From Meira nashicola (taxonomy: Eukaryota; Basidiomycota; Exobasidiomycetes; Exobasidiales; Brachybasidiaceae), in the NCBI GenBank assembly GCA_001600355.1, contig BCJU01000003.1, positions 1,368,519-1,432,518 of the forward strand: 64,000 nt of DNA, written 5' to 3'. Shown one piece after another: positions 30,724 to 40,183 of this stretch; positions within the stretch are counted from its first letter, which is position 1, and every line of letters starts with the position of its first letter. The notes below the pieces were generated by a model. The model was not told the origin of the DNA. It saw only the letters and a list, made by a program, of their open reading frames with translations, and searched no databases. Made by a program: the position numbers and the translations under genes.

Positions 30724-31800
30724 TTAAGCATCCTGTGCGGCTGCCAAGCGATTTTCCAAACTTCTCAAAGATTCTTCTTTTGCCAGTAGTTCTTGACGTT
30801 TTTCTTGAATTTCACGTTGGACCTTTAATTCGATCTCACGTAATTTGTCTTCTTCACGACGTAATTGTTCTTCCTTGAGGCGAACGCTTTGATTGGCCAA
30901 AACATCTCCTGGAATTGGTTGATCTGCATAATCTGCATGAACGGTTCTCGAAAGTTTCTCTGAACGGTAATTTTCGTACAAGAAGTCGTTTGTGATTTCC
31001 TTCAAATCTGTCAAGTGTGTGCTCAACAAAGCGCTACGAAGACGAGCAAAGTCGGAATGTTGTGGGTTGTCCACTTCGACGATACCCCATGGATATGTTC
31101 TAGCACGGACTGGTTCTCCGTTAATCACAACTTCTTCCTCTGATCCAATAATGGCAAATGGCATCATACCACGTAATTCACTATTATCGGCAATTGTCTC
31201 TTCGTCATCCTCTTCGACATCGTATGGGAAATTGTAAACGGGGATACCGTAATGTTCAATGTCTTCCATAACTCGTTTCTTGAATTCAGCACGTTCAGAG
31301 TGTGTCATTGTGTCAGCCTTTCCGATAACGGGAATCACGTTGACCTTTGGACTTAATCTGCGCATCAATTCGATATCCATCTCGCGTAAGCTATGACCGG
31401 TAGGTGTGATGAAGTACAAAAGTGCGTGAACACGGTTATCACGGAAACGAGCATTACGTTTGATACGGCTTTCTTCTGCTAAAATGTCATCGTATTGTCT
31501 TTCAAGGAAACCGACGATTTCTTGGAATGCATATTCGTTATCGATATTTTCACCGAATCCAGGAGTGTCAACAATTGTTAGACCGATACGCATCCCATCT
31601 TCATCAAGTTCGACATTGACGGGTTTAATGCGAATACCTTCTTCGATATGAGCTGTTTCAGGATTATCACATACTTTATGTCCAATCACTTCAGATTCGC
31701 AAAGTGTGTTAATGAACGTTGTTTTGCCCAAACCACTTGACCCAACGACCATCAAACAAAAAGAAACACCCTTCTTCGTTGCCCTTCTTCTTGATGCCAT
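30724..31800 (-). CDS. CDC11: septin Cdc11
   Basis: GTP-binding septin that polymerises at the bud neck or septum. The P-loop GSSGLGKT is at residues 20-27, the G3 motif DTPGFG lies near residue 77, and the G4-like GKAD is in VIPVIGKADTMT. The septin unique element (KLSRTVHADYAD region) is followed by a predicted coiled coil (about 310-355, EEQLRREEDKLREIELKVQR). The stretches QYDDILAEESRIKRNARFRD, MEDIEHYGIPVYNFPYD and FLYENYRSEKLS point to the Cdc11 branch rather than Cdc3, Cdc10 or Cdc12. It has 358 aa and an unusually short N-terminus before the GTPase domain, so a small upstream exon cannot be ruled out. Confidence 0.9.
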   Translation of the reverse strand: MASRRRATKKGVSFCLMVVGSSGLGKTTFINTLCESEVIGHKVCDNPETAHIEEGIRIKPVNVELDEDGMRIGLTIVDTPGFGENIDNEYAFQEIVGFLERQYDDILAEESRIKRNARFRDNRVHALLYFITPTGHSLREMDIELMRRLSPKVNVIPVIGKADTMTHSERAEFKKRVMEDIEHYGIPVYNFPYDVEEDDEETIADNSELRGMMPFAIIGSEEEVVINGEPVRARTYPWGIVEVDNPQHSDFARLRSALLSTHLTDLKEITNDFLYENYRSEKLSRTVHADYADQPIPGDVLANQSVRLKEEQLRREEDKLREIELKVQREIQEKRQELLAKEESLRSLENRLAAAQDA

Positions 31801-32400
31801 ATTGTAAATCTTTTTCTGTGAAGTAGGAAATGATGGAGGAAGAAGGGGTTAAAGTCTAGTTTGAACGGCCAAAATGGAAGACTTGATTGAGCACTTAAAC
31901 AGAGGCTAGCGTAGCACTTTGAAAAGAACACAGATCTATTGCTGATTGAGCTTTATTGTGCGCGCACACGCACGCTGAATCCAGCACTTGAATTAATGCC
32001 TATTCAATTAACCACGCTAATGAATATTCTTTTTATCCTTCAGGTGTGTGTGCACTTCATTACAGCGCGTTTACGCCGCCGTTTTAGCAAGAAAAAGGTA
32101 AGGTAGCCCTGTTATCGTCTTTGTCCATTTGGCCAGCGTACAAAGGCTTAATTAGAAGCTTTCCCCTTTAGCGCAATTCAGCAAAACTCAAACGACACAG
32201 AGCCGTCCGTCAGTTCAGTAAGTACCTGCTGGCACGGTAGAGCGAGTTAATCCTGTAAACTGTCAAGCTCACGTGTGAAAAACTTACCTCCCGAACTCAT
32301 TGCACGGACGTAAGAAGAAGTGTGGAAGTTGTTCTTTGTTTGACAATTATCCACTTGTTGTTTAGAGTGATCACCATAAAAGGAATCCTTGACTACAACA
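31801..32400. other. divergent promoter of CDC11 and ARL5
   Basis: 600 bp with a GC-rich patch (about 31955-32090, GTGCGCGCACACGCACGC and CGCGTTTACGCCGCCG). No coding sequence was seen. A GGTAAG at about 32097 could be the donor of a 5' UTR intron of ARL5, but I cannot confirm it. Confidence 0.5.
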
Positions 32401-33164
32401 ATGGGTATCGCAATATCTTCTCTATGGAATTCACTCTTTGGTCAAAAAGAATTGAAAATATGTGTTTTAGGACTTGATAATGCGGGTAAAACGACATTAA
32501 CGTACCAAATGACGATGGGACAGGCAGTTTCGACAGCTCCTACAGTTGGTAGTAATACAGAAAATTTCACCTACAAGAACCTAAAGTTTCTACTTTGGGA
32601 TGTTGGGGGACAGGCATCGCTAAGGGCAAGTTGGTCTTCCTACCTAACAAATACAGATGCAGTCGTGTTTGTGTTTGATTCTACAGATGGAGAGAGGGTT
32701 GGGCTGGCTAGAGAGGAACTGCACAAAGTAGCAAGCGATGAGGTGGGTTATGAACTATGATGAAATATTTGAAAGCATCGCTGACAATTTTTCACTTTTC
32801 TATACACAGTCCATATCGAAGGCACCGATTTTGATTTTCGCAAATAAACGTGAGTGTATGCGGGGGGTTGAAAGCTTTGACCAACGATTTGGTACTGATC
32901 GGTACCTTTGTTTCCGTTTTAATTTTCTTTTGCAGAGGATGTGACTGGATGTATGACGCCAGCAGATATTTCGGAGTCTCTTTCGCTAACTACGCTTCGA
33001 TTACAGAATTGGCATATTCAAGGATGTTCAGCTTTGACAGGATCGGGGTAAGTGAGAAACCGAATACGCTAGATTTTTCTTTTCATCTGTGCTGACATAC
33101 ATTTATTATCAGTTTGAACGAAGGCCTAGATTGGCTAGCAATAAGTTTAGGTGCTCAAACATAG
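32401..33164 (+). CDS. ARL5: Arf-like GTPase Arl5
   Basis: The exons are 32401-32742, 32810-32849, 32936-33047 and 33113-33164 (546 nt, 181 aa). All introns are GT-AG and join in frame. Gly2 and the following MGIAISSLW helix suggest N-myristoylation. P-loop GLDNAGKTT at 24-32, switch II WDVGGQASLR, the NKQD motif spliced across exons 2-3, and CSALTGSG near the end. The pattern (SWSSYLTNTDAVVFVFDSTD, QNWHIQGCSALTG) is closest to metazoan and fungal ARL5, which recruits GARP tethers to the trans-Golgi. Budding yeast has no ARL5. The first 12 nt of the longer open frame are leader (TTG start). Confidence 0.93.
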
Positions 33165-33758
33165 CAAAAATTCAAGACGAACAATAATCAAGATTCGGAA
33201 TTTTGCTTAGATGAGGTCATTCTTTTGTATTTTTATGTAATTATTTTAAACAACAAAAGGAAAAATAGGGTGAAAAGGATTTTCTGTGACATTGATAAAG
33301 GGGCTTAAACGGTTTTCTTTTGGATCAATAATGTTCTCGTAGACCGGCAGAAGAAGTGGAACACGTTGTCGAATGCTATTTCTCTGCAAGATTGAATGAT
33401 TTTTATACTTTCTTCGGTACCGTATTGTAAAAAAAGCGGGACCGTGGTAGGTTTATTCATTGGTTCTCATGCCAGTTTTTAAATTGTGGCGGAGAATATA
33501 ATGAGAACTTCTTAATGAGGTTTGATCAATTCGCTGGAAAAAGCTAGTTAAGAATTGAGTTTTAAATAACTTTCTATGTTAATTATTCAATGACAGATTA
33601 ATAACTTAATTTCTTATTTGTTTTTCAGTATGAAATCACAACGATGAAATCTTAATTTCAAAATGCGACACTGAAATGAGTATATATAAATACGATATCA
33701 TACCACAGAAAAGTCCTCTCCTCTCATCATCATCAATAAAAGATAAGACTTTTGCAGA
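33165..33758. other. intergenic region, promoter of the bHLH gene
   Basis: AT-rich, 594 bp. Apart from the TATA box at 33681, there are poly-T tracts but no gene. Confidence 0.5.
33681..33690 (+). promoter_or_regulatory. TATA box of the bHLH gene
   Basis: TATATATAAA lies 78 bp before the ATG at 33759. Confidence 0.55.
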
Positions 33759-34937
33759 ATGGACCATGTTTCATTTTCACAACACATTCCTCAACATTCC
33801 TCAGGATCAAGTGGCCAATACAGTTTTCATGAACAACAAAGTATGCATGCTGAAGATCTTATTCAATCCAGAAAAGGGTTAGAATTAAGTTCAGAATTAA
33901 GTAGTGGTGGTGGCGGTGCAACGATTATTGTACATCCATCAAACGAAATGTCCAAAAATGGTTTTTCAACTAATAGTGATGGTATGATAAACGTTCATTC
34001 TTCTGATACAATGATGATTAATTCAAGAATAAATAGAAGATTTACAATTGGAACACCTATTCAAACAACAGAATTGATCAATCCAACAACAACAACGATT
34101 GAAAGTTCTAACATGAATGATCCATTAAATAATCTTTGGAGACGTACATGTCAAACATCAAATGTACCTATTGGAGGTTCAACATGGGAACAAAGTTTAA
34201 CAAATGATTCAATCAGACCATTCACTTCACCAGGTTGTTTAGGTACTGTACAAAATGAAGATTGGTCAACGAAAACATTCACAAATCATGAAAATGAGCG
34301 AAATAATCATACTGCTGCTACTTCTGCTTCTACAACAAACGATTTAACATTTTTCGAACAATTAACTTCAACTGATATAACTGATGACCTTCGAGAAATT
34401 TCACCTGAATTCTCTTATGATGCTTTACACGGACAAGGACAAGGAGGATCAAATGGGACAACAAATAATACAATCAAACCTTCAAAAAAGACAAACACAA
34501 CAACCAACAAAACTGTTCGTAAAACAAAAAAAGAAAAAGATCCAAACAGATTAGCAGATCGTAGAAACAGAAGAAGAGAATCACATAATGCAGTTGAAAG
34601 AAGAAGACGTGATTTAATAAACGATCGAATTGCAGAATTAGCAATGCTTTTACCAAAAGATGATTTAATTGACGCAATAGCTCATTCAGCTAGCGGTGGA
34701 ACTATGCCACATATCAATTTAGAACCTTTTTTGTCACAAAGACAAGATCTTTTACAAGATAATTTCTTTGTCGATAATCATCAATTAGATGCAATCGCTC
34801 AAAGCAAACCTAATAAAGGTATCATTTTAACCAAAGCTGTCGAGTATATTCGTTATCTTCGTCATGCATGTGCAATCCTTCGTCAAGACAATGAGAGATT
34901 GCAAGCTGCTGATAGATTTGACAATCAACATATTTGA
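33759..34937 (+). CDS. bHLH transcription factor with an expanded loop
   Basis: The protein has 392 aa. Residues about 1-250 are disordered, rich in Ser, Thr and Asn. A basic cluster (KTKKEKDPNRLADRRNRRRE) leads into the basic region HNAVERRRR (about 274-282). It has the His, Glu and Arg residues that class B bHLH proteins use to read CACGTG E-boxes. Helix 1 is DLINDRIAELAMLLP and helix 2 is KGIILTKAVEYIRYLRHACA (about 351-372), followed by a short leucine-containing extension. The loop between helices is about 55 residues, much longer than the usual 6-20. The long-loop design recalls fungal Rtg3-like and USF-like factors. Target genes cannot be told from position. Confidence 0.85.
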   Translation: MDHVSFSQHIPQHSSGSSGQYSFHEQQSMHAEDLIQSRKGLELSSELSSGGGGATIIVHPSNEMSKNGFSTNSDGMINVHSSDTMMINSRINRRFTIGTPIQTTELINPTTTTIESSNMNDPLNNLWRRTCQTSNVPIGGSTWEQSLTNDSIRPFTSPGCLGTVQNEDWSTKTFTNHENERNNHTAATSASTTNDLTFFEQLTSTDITDDLREISPEFSYDALHGQGQGGSNGTTNNTIKPSKKTNTTTNKTVRKTKKEKDPNRLADRRNRRRESHNAVERRRRDLINDRIAELAMLLPKDDLIDAIAHSASGGTMPHINLEPFLSQRQDLLQDNFFVDNHQLDAIAQSKPNKGIILTKAVEYIRYLRHACAILRQDNERLQAADRFDNQHI

Positions 34938-35036
34938 GTAGTAAAATCCGTTCATCCTTCTGAAACCCATGTTATCCGTTGTCAATCGTGTGGAAAATTG
35001 GATTTTAATGCTTAATGATATATTCACATACATCTT

Positions 35037-36292
35037 TTACCGTTTGAGTTGATTTCTCTGACGCTTCTTGAATCGATCCACTGCAGCAGCGTCTGAAGCT
35101 GTTGGTCGTTTTCTCTGATCCTTCATAGGTTGCTGTTCATCTTCGTTTGTATGTTCTTGTCTGATTTGTTCTGCGTCAGACTGTACTTTGGTATTATGGC
35201 GGAAGACTGGATGGGAAATAAGAGTGAGTGTTAGTGCTTGCATTATCTTGGACATCGAAAAAGAAAACCATACTCACATCGTGCAGCTGCAAAATCAGCA
35301 TCATCCTCTATCATGTCTGATCGATTTCTCTGGCGAACTCTGGCTTCTTCTATACCTCTTTTCGCCCTCTCAGTTGCTTCGATATTTCGCATTCGCACTT
35401 CCATACCCAAATCTACTTCTGGAACACCCGTTAACATCGATGTACTGAGCGATGCATTCCCTTCATCCTTGTCTTCATCATTTGTGGTAGATGCGAGAGC
35501 TTGAATAGCATCAGAATACTTGTTAGATGATGAAGTAGAATTTATATTACCCTTTGCTTGAGCGATTGCATCTTTGGCAGACTGTTGAATCGCTTTATAC
35601 TTTTCTGCAACTTTGTACAACTCATCCTCTGCGTTATTGAAGGATCCATGCGTAGAATCTTTTGCTAATAGTGCAGCTTCTACTGCCGCGTCCATCTTTT
35701 GACCTTGTCTTCGTTTGTTCATCTCTTCTTCGATGTATGCCATCATATGCTTATCCACATCAACCGTTCCCGTTTCTCCTTGAAAGTTATTCTCTTTCAA
35801 AAGTCTAGGTGCTGATGACTTTTCATCTCCTTCTTCATCTTCATCAGATGAATTTGATTTGAGTGACTTTTTTGCATTTCCTCCCGATCTTCTATCTGCT
35901 TGTAGCGCGTCTCTGCTTACCAAACCTCCTTTTCGCATTTGTTCGGCCCATCTGTCCTCATCCGTTTTTTCAACATCTTCTTTCTCATCATCTTTTTTCT
36001 TTTTCTTCTTCTTCTTTAGCTCTCCCTTATTGAGTCGCTCTAAATCAATTCCTTGAGGTTTTACTCGTAAAGATCTCAGAGCTATTAGATCATCGAGAGC
36101 CAGTCTTTCCTCATCATCTTCTGCATCATTATCTTTAATTTCATAATTTTTTGCTTCCGTTGGTTTTTCGTCGATTCCAATCTTCCTGTTAATCGAAACT
36201 CCCTCTAATCTTACTCGTCCAGCGCCATTTTTCTTTTTCTTAAACATAGGCACACTTGATGGCCCAGCTTCCCGCTCATCGTGATCGGACAT
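35037..36292 (-). CDS. TLS1: TLS1/C9orf78 (Hep59) family spliceosome-associated protein
   Basis: The exons are 35278-36292 and 35037-35206 with a 71-bp intron, giving 394 aa. The family supports splicing of selected transcripts; fission yeast Tls1 is needed for shelterin and heterochromatin gene splicing. Diagnostic segments are FKKKKNGAGRVRLEG at the N-terminus, DVDKHMMAYIEEEMNKRR in the middle, and MLTGVPEVDLGMEVRMRNIEATERAKR near the end. The second exon adds RFFRHNTKVQSDAEQ and a basic tail. The ATG at 36290-36292 is taken; open frame upstream is promoter. A run of nine Lys in the centre (KKKKKKKKK) is simple-sequence coding. Divergent from the gene at 36593. Confidence 0.85.
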
Positions 36293-36592
36293 TTTTGTGA
36301 GGGTGAAAAGAATAAGATGGATTCGGAAGTGGAGCGAGAACAACAAGAAGAAATTTAAGAAATTTAAGACGCTAAAACATCCCCATTCTGCATCCATATG
36401 CGTGCGTGTGCAGGCGCGGGCGCTGTAGCTGCGTGTGTGCACATTTATGCAAGACGCGATTTGAGACAATGGCTGTTTTATTTTTTGGACTTTGGCAACT
36501 TTGGCTTTTTCGAGTTAATTATTTAATGCAATTTTATTTGATTGCATAACTCTCAATCTATTACAATCATCTCCTAAAACCCAACTCCAATC

Positions 36593-38353
36593 ATGTCTCC
36601 AGCTTCTGATTTGGATGGTGGTAGCGATTTGAGTGAATTAAGCGATGCAGGAAGTCAACCGGGTACACCAGGTCAAGCATTAACACCTCAAACGAGTCCT
36701 GTTCCACAAACAAGAAGGGCAAGTTTACGTAGAGGAACGGATTCAACAATCGCACCTGTTCCTACAACTTCAACATTACCAAAAGATCGTAAAAATCCGC
36801 AACAAAATGAGAAAAACCCCAGAAGATCAAAACGTGGTCGTGATTCAGCAGTTGAAGGATTACAACCCAAAGGCAAAGCAGATGAAATTGATTCTTCACA
36901 ACAAATATCAAATGGTAAAGCCAATAAAAAAGTTAATTCTCATCCAAAATGGGAATACAATTATGTCGCTGATAAAAATATATTCAGAGATGATCCAGTG
37001 ATACAAGGTAAACGGGCAAGGAAGTCTGTCGATAGGTATGGAAATGAAGGAATTAGTGCAGATGGCAATCCACCACCTTCTATAAGACGCAGGTCAAGTT
37101 CTTCACGTAAATCTGCAAGTCGTGAACCTACCATTGATGGTACATCCGCGGAAACCGGCAATGACTCAAGAAAAAGTCCGAGTGCTTCATTCAAGCCTGA
37201 GCGTAGTGAAGAGCAACCACAATCAAGCTCTGTCAAAAAGACCATCAAAATCAAGCGAAAGCAGCCTAAAGCAGAAGTCAGTCCTGTAGAAACAACAGCA
37301 CATGAACAGCCAGCAGAAGATCCTGAAGAAGAGCAGCCAACAAGGAAAAGGAGAAAGGAAAGTAAGGCAGGTCTTGAGGATGCACAATTGGAATCCACTC
37401 AACCTCAAAAGCAAGAAAGAAGCCGAGACGAAGATGACGAAGATTCAATTCGACCAAGAAAGAAGAACATAGCAAAACCAGGAAAGATGATCAAGTTGAA
37501 AAGATCTATTTCTCAAAAGAAAAAGGAATCAGAGCCTTTATCAGACGAATATAAAGAAGAGGGCGGTTCAGACAGTGATGTAGCAATGAGCGATGATGCC
37601 GATGATGATGCTCTAGATGAAAGACGATATGAAGAAAAAGCACCCAAGCATGAGCACAGTGCTGCTACAGAAAGGCGAAAAGTCATCTCTAAGCCAGTAC
37701 AGCGTACAGTCTCGATTCAGAAGCCAGTAAAGCCTCGTTCAAGTGCTTCGAACATTGTCCCAGCAAAAGACTTAGCTGCTTCAGTACCACAATCGCAACA
37801 AACCCCATCGACAAAGCCAACTCCAAGTCAATTCGGCCCAGCATCTTCCTCCGCCAAGTCTACTCCACCTCAAAGACCCGCTGTACCGCAAAAGAATGTC
37901 ATTCGTAAATCAGTCGGTTCTTCGGTATTGGATAATTTGATGGGTTTTGGTACACCTTCAAGAAGTGTTACTCCAAAGCCACGTCCACCACCATCTGGGG
38001 CTGCATCATCTCCTCTACCACAAAGGCGTCCTGGTGAACCATTCCGTCCACGTGCATCAGGAGGTGGCATCACAACAACCCATGAACCTAACAATGTTGG
38101 TTTAAATGGTAAACATGTTACTGCAGAGCAAATGGCTTCAAAACGTGAAATTGAAATTGAACAATATGCAAACCCAAAAGGTTTGTTCAATTTGCTGGAA
38201 GGTACGGAATTAATGATGGAATTCGAAGATGAGACCCGTCAAAGGTTACAAATCGATCCATTCATACACAAGCATAAGCTCTACAGACCAGGACGTACGG
38301 AAGGAATGTGGAAGCTAATCGAACGGATCAAAGAGGCGGAAGTTATGAAGTAG
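36593..38353 (+). CDS. basic, largely disordered protein with conserved C-terminus; function unknown
   Basis: 586 aa in a single exon. The first 480 residues are disordered and highly charged, with many Lys/Arg clusters that would serve as nuclear signals (TRKRRKESK, RPRKKNIAKPGK). One short hydrophobic block stands out at about residues 116-137 (HPKWEYNYVADKNIFRDDPV). The last 70 residues look folded (IEIEQYANPKGLFNLLEGTE, MWKLIERIKEAEVMK). The composition suggests a chromatin or RNA-associated nuclear factor, but I do not recognise the family. It ends only 27 bp from the convergent end of the secreted-protein array. Confidence 0.7.
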   Translation: MSPASDLDGGSDLSELSDAGSQPGTPGQALTPQTSPVPQTRRASLRRGTDSTIAPVPTTSTLPKDRKNPQQNEKNPRRSKRGRDSAVEGLQPKGKADEIDSSQQISNGKANKKVNSHPKWEYNYVADKNIFRDDPVIQGKRARKSVDRYGNEGISADGNPPPSIRRRSSSSRKSASREPTIDGTSAETGNDSRKSPSASFKPERSEEQPQSSSVKKTIKIKRKQPKAEVSPVETTAHEQPAEDPEEEQPTRKRRKESKAGLEDAQLESTQPQKQERSRDEDDEDSIRPRKKNIAKPGKMIKLKRSISQKKKESEPLSDEYKEEGGSDSDVAMSDDADDDALDERRYEEKAPKHEHSAATERRKVISKPVQRTVSIQKPVKPRSSASNIVPAKDLAASVPQSQQTPSTKPTPSQFGPASSSAKSTPPQRPAVPQKNVIRKSVGSSVLDNLMGFGTPSRSVTPKPRPPPSGAASSPLPQRRPGEPFRPRASGGGITTTHEPNNVGLNGKHVTAEQMASKREIEIEQYANPKGLFNLLEGTELMMEFEDETRQRLQIDPFIHKHKLYRPGRTEGMWKLIERIKEAEVMK

Positions 38354-38380
38354 ACTTGTACTATAGACATTTTAAAGAAT

Positions 38381-39109
38381 CTATTCTTTGCTTTCATTTA
38401 TTGTTTGAGATTTCCTCTTTTGATAACTTTGAGCGTTTCTTTTTCTTTCTTTTTCTTGTTGTTTTATATCGAGAGCTGTAGGGATACCGGCTTGAAAACG
38501 TTTACGACGCTTAAGACGATAGGCTTTGAATTTGTTCGACATTTTTGATCTTTTAATGATCATCCTGGTTAGATATCTTTCTCTCTATAAGTGGAATAAA
38601 ATTCAGTAAGATACTTTTGTTTCTTTTGATCTATTTTTCTATTCACCTCTTCGCCTTTCAAAGTCGGTAAGATTCTTGTATGGAGAAGGTTAAGAAAAAA
38701 GTTAAGCAACACAAAGCAATACTCTTATTCGTGAAGCTGTTTGCATATCTTCTATCACTTTCTTGTTTTTTCTTTCGTTTTTCTTCAGGAGTAAGAGGTG
38801 CTTTACCAGCCTGGAATATATCATTTCAGAGATTAGACAAAAAAACTAAGAAAACGCTTTCAACAATCTTCTCACTTTTTTACCCTTCTTTTGTACTTCC
38901 ATAATCACTTCTTGTGCTGGTGAAGAATTTCTTACTTCTCCTCCTTCTTCTATGGGTGGCTCTTGATTCAAATCAATATCTGGTGGTAAGCCGCCTCTTT
39001 TGAAAAGAAAGTTGTTTGTTTTGACACCTTGTGTTTAAACACTTTGTGTGATCTTAAAGCAGAAGGATGATAAAAGAACTGTCTCGATTAATACAATAGC
39101 AAACTTCAT
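38381..39109 (-). pseudogene. SBA1: decayed secreted basic protein gene
   Basis: Exons are 38876-39109, 38723-38810, 38647-38674 (28 nt) and 38381-38584. The ATG at 39107-39109 begins a good signal peptide (FAIVLIETVLLSSFC), but codon 25 is TAA (39035-39037). The same frame then continues for 53 more codons of family-like sequence (PPDIDLNQEPPIEEGG, close to SBA2) up to a proper GTGAGA donor. Exon 2 is 88 nt, which leaves phase 1, whereas the 28-nt exon needs phase 2 to read ILPTLKGEE. So there are two independent lesions. The terminal exon still encodes a clean basic tail (RLKRRKRFQAG). A TATA box and GGGGC box remain upstream. Either a recent pseudogene, or a product truncated after the signal peptide. 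Confidence 0.7.
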
Positions 39110-39152
39110 AGTTGTGAGATAGATAGTATCATACAAAGTATACATCCAAGCC

Positions 39153-39159
39153 ATTTATA
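39153..39159 (-). promoter_or_regulatory. TATA box of SBA1
   Basis: TATAAAT on the minus strand, about 45 bp before the SBA1 start codon. Confidence 0.45.
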
Positions 39160-39190
39160 CAATCAGAAAAGAGGTTGTGAAAACGAATTC

Positions 39191-39196
39191 AGGGGC
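39191..39196 (-). promoter_or_regulatory. GGGGC box upstream of SBA1
   Basis: Plus-strand AGGGGC, 82 bp before the SBA1 ATG. Member of the positionally conserved set. Confidence 0.4.
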
Positions 39197-39237
39197 TATA
39201 ATATAAACAAGAACTGCAAAAGAACTCGATAAAACAA

Positions 39238-39990
39238 TCAAAAATTGCTACTCTTTACTGAAGATTTTTGTCGATCAGCTTTCTTCCTTTTTCTACTTCT
39301 TTGTCTTTCATTTTGGATGAATGCTTGATCTTTTTCAGTTAATTGATTATTATTTTGACGTTCTTTACGTTGATCTCTACGTTTTTGTTGTCGAGCTCTA
39401 GCTTGCATTCGTTTAACATCAGCTTGAAGGATAAGTTTATTTTTCTTGTATTTTTTCATGAGTATTTTATCAAAATATGATGAGATTCAGTCAATAAAGT
39501 TTATACAAATCATTACTTACCTGTTCTTCATTTAATGATGGTAGAGCTCTTATGTAAGAAGATGGAATTCAGTACCAAATTTATAGTTTTTCTACTGATC
39601 TTACTCTACTTACTTATTAACGTTCTTTATGCTAAACTTTGCTCGATATTCTCGATCACGTTCCAATTTGTTATGATGAGCTAATTCTGACATTACCTTT
39701 ATGTATGAATGTATTGTTGGTTGTCAGTTTTATACACTCTCTTCAATGGTAGTATAACTACTAACCTTTTTTCTCTTTATCGAACTTCCTTCTTTACTTG
39801 CTCCTGTGAAAGTTCCTTCTTCGACCGGAGGTGGTCTGTTTAAGTTTATCTCTATAGGCAACTTGTTTAAATCAATTGGTTGTTGTTGATTGGCTCCTTT
39901 TGCATTATGATTGTGTTCAACCAAAGCAGATTCGACAATCATTTGAAAAACTATATAAAAGAGCAATCCTGAAAGGTGTAATCCATTCAT
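39238..39990 (-). CDS. SBA2: secreted basic protein, 4 exons
   Basis: The exons are 39766-39990, 39614-39696, 39521-39548 (28 nt) and 39238-39444 (543 nt, 180 aa). The signal peptide is residues about 1-23 (GLLFYIVFQMIVESA). Exon 1 adds a Pro/Asn-rich linker (LPIEINLNRPPPVEEG). Exon 2 is helical and charged (MSELAHHNKLERDREYRAKF). The 28-nt exon encodes a variant of the array motif (LPSLNEEQ). The last exon is extremely basic (RARQQKRRDQRKERQ, RQRSRKRKKADRQK). All phases agree with SBA1 and the other paralogues. The acceptor of exon 4 (ACAAG) is the weakest call. No Cys after the signal peptide. Export and basic charge are seen; an effector or nucleic-acid-binding role is inference. Confidence 0.7.
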
Positions 39991-40080
39991 GTTTGATAAG
40001 ATGGTTGTAGGGAAAACAAGGTCTGCTAGCCATCCGTATCAAACATGTATGTTATACTAATTCACTTTGAAGTTTGATTG

Positions 40081-40086
40081 CGGGGC
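40081..40086 (-). promoter_or_regulatory. GGGGC box upstream of SBA2
   Basis: Plus-strand CGGGGC, 91 bp before the SBA2 ATG. Confidence 0.4.
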
Positions 40087-40183
40087 TCGTTTCAAAGGGT
40101 GTATAAGTTCAGCTCAGATAATTTAGGATACGGGCCTTAGACGGATTATAAGTTCAAGGAAGACCCGAAGTGGTATATAGTCA

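Noticed and set aside
32270..32330. U1 snRNA-like 5' end (ACTTACCT) upstream of ARL5
   Set aside because: Only the 8-nt match exists; the following sequence does not resemble U1.
38381..38563. Stand-alone small basic protein at the left end of the array
   Set aside because: It is the terminal exon of SBA1: a TAG acceptor upstream, in phase with the family, extends it to 38584.
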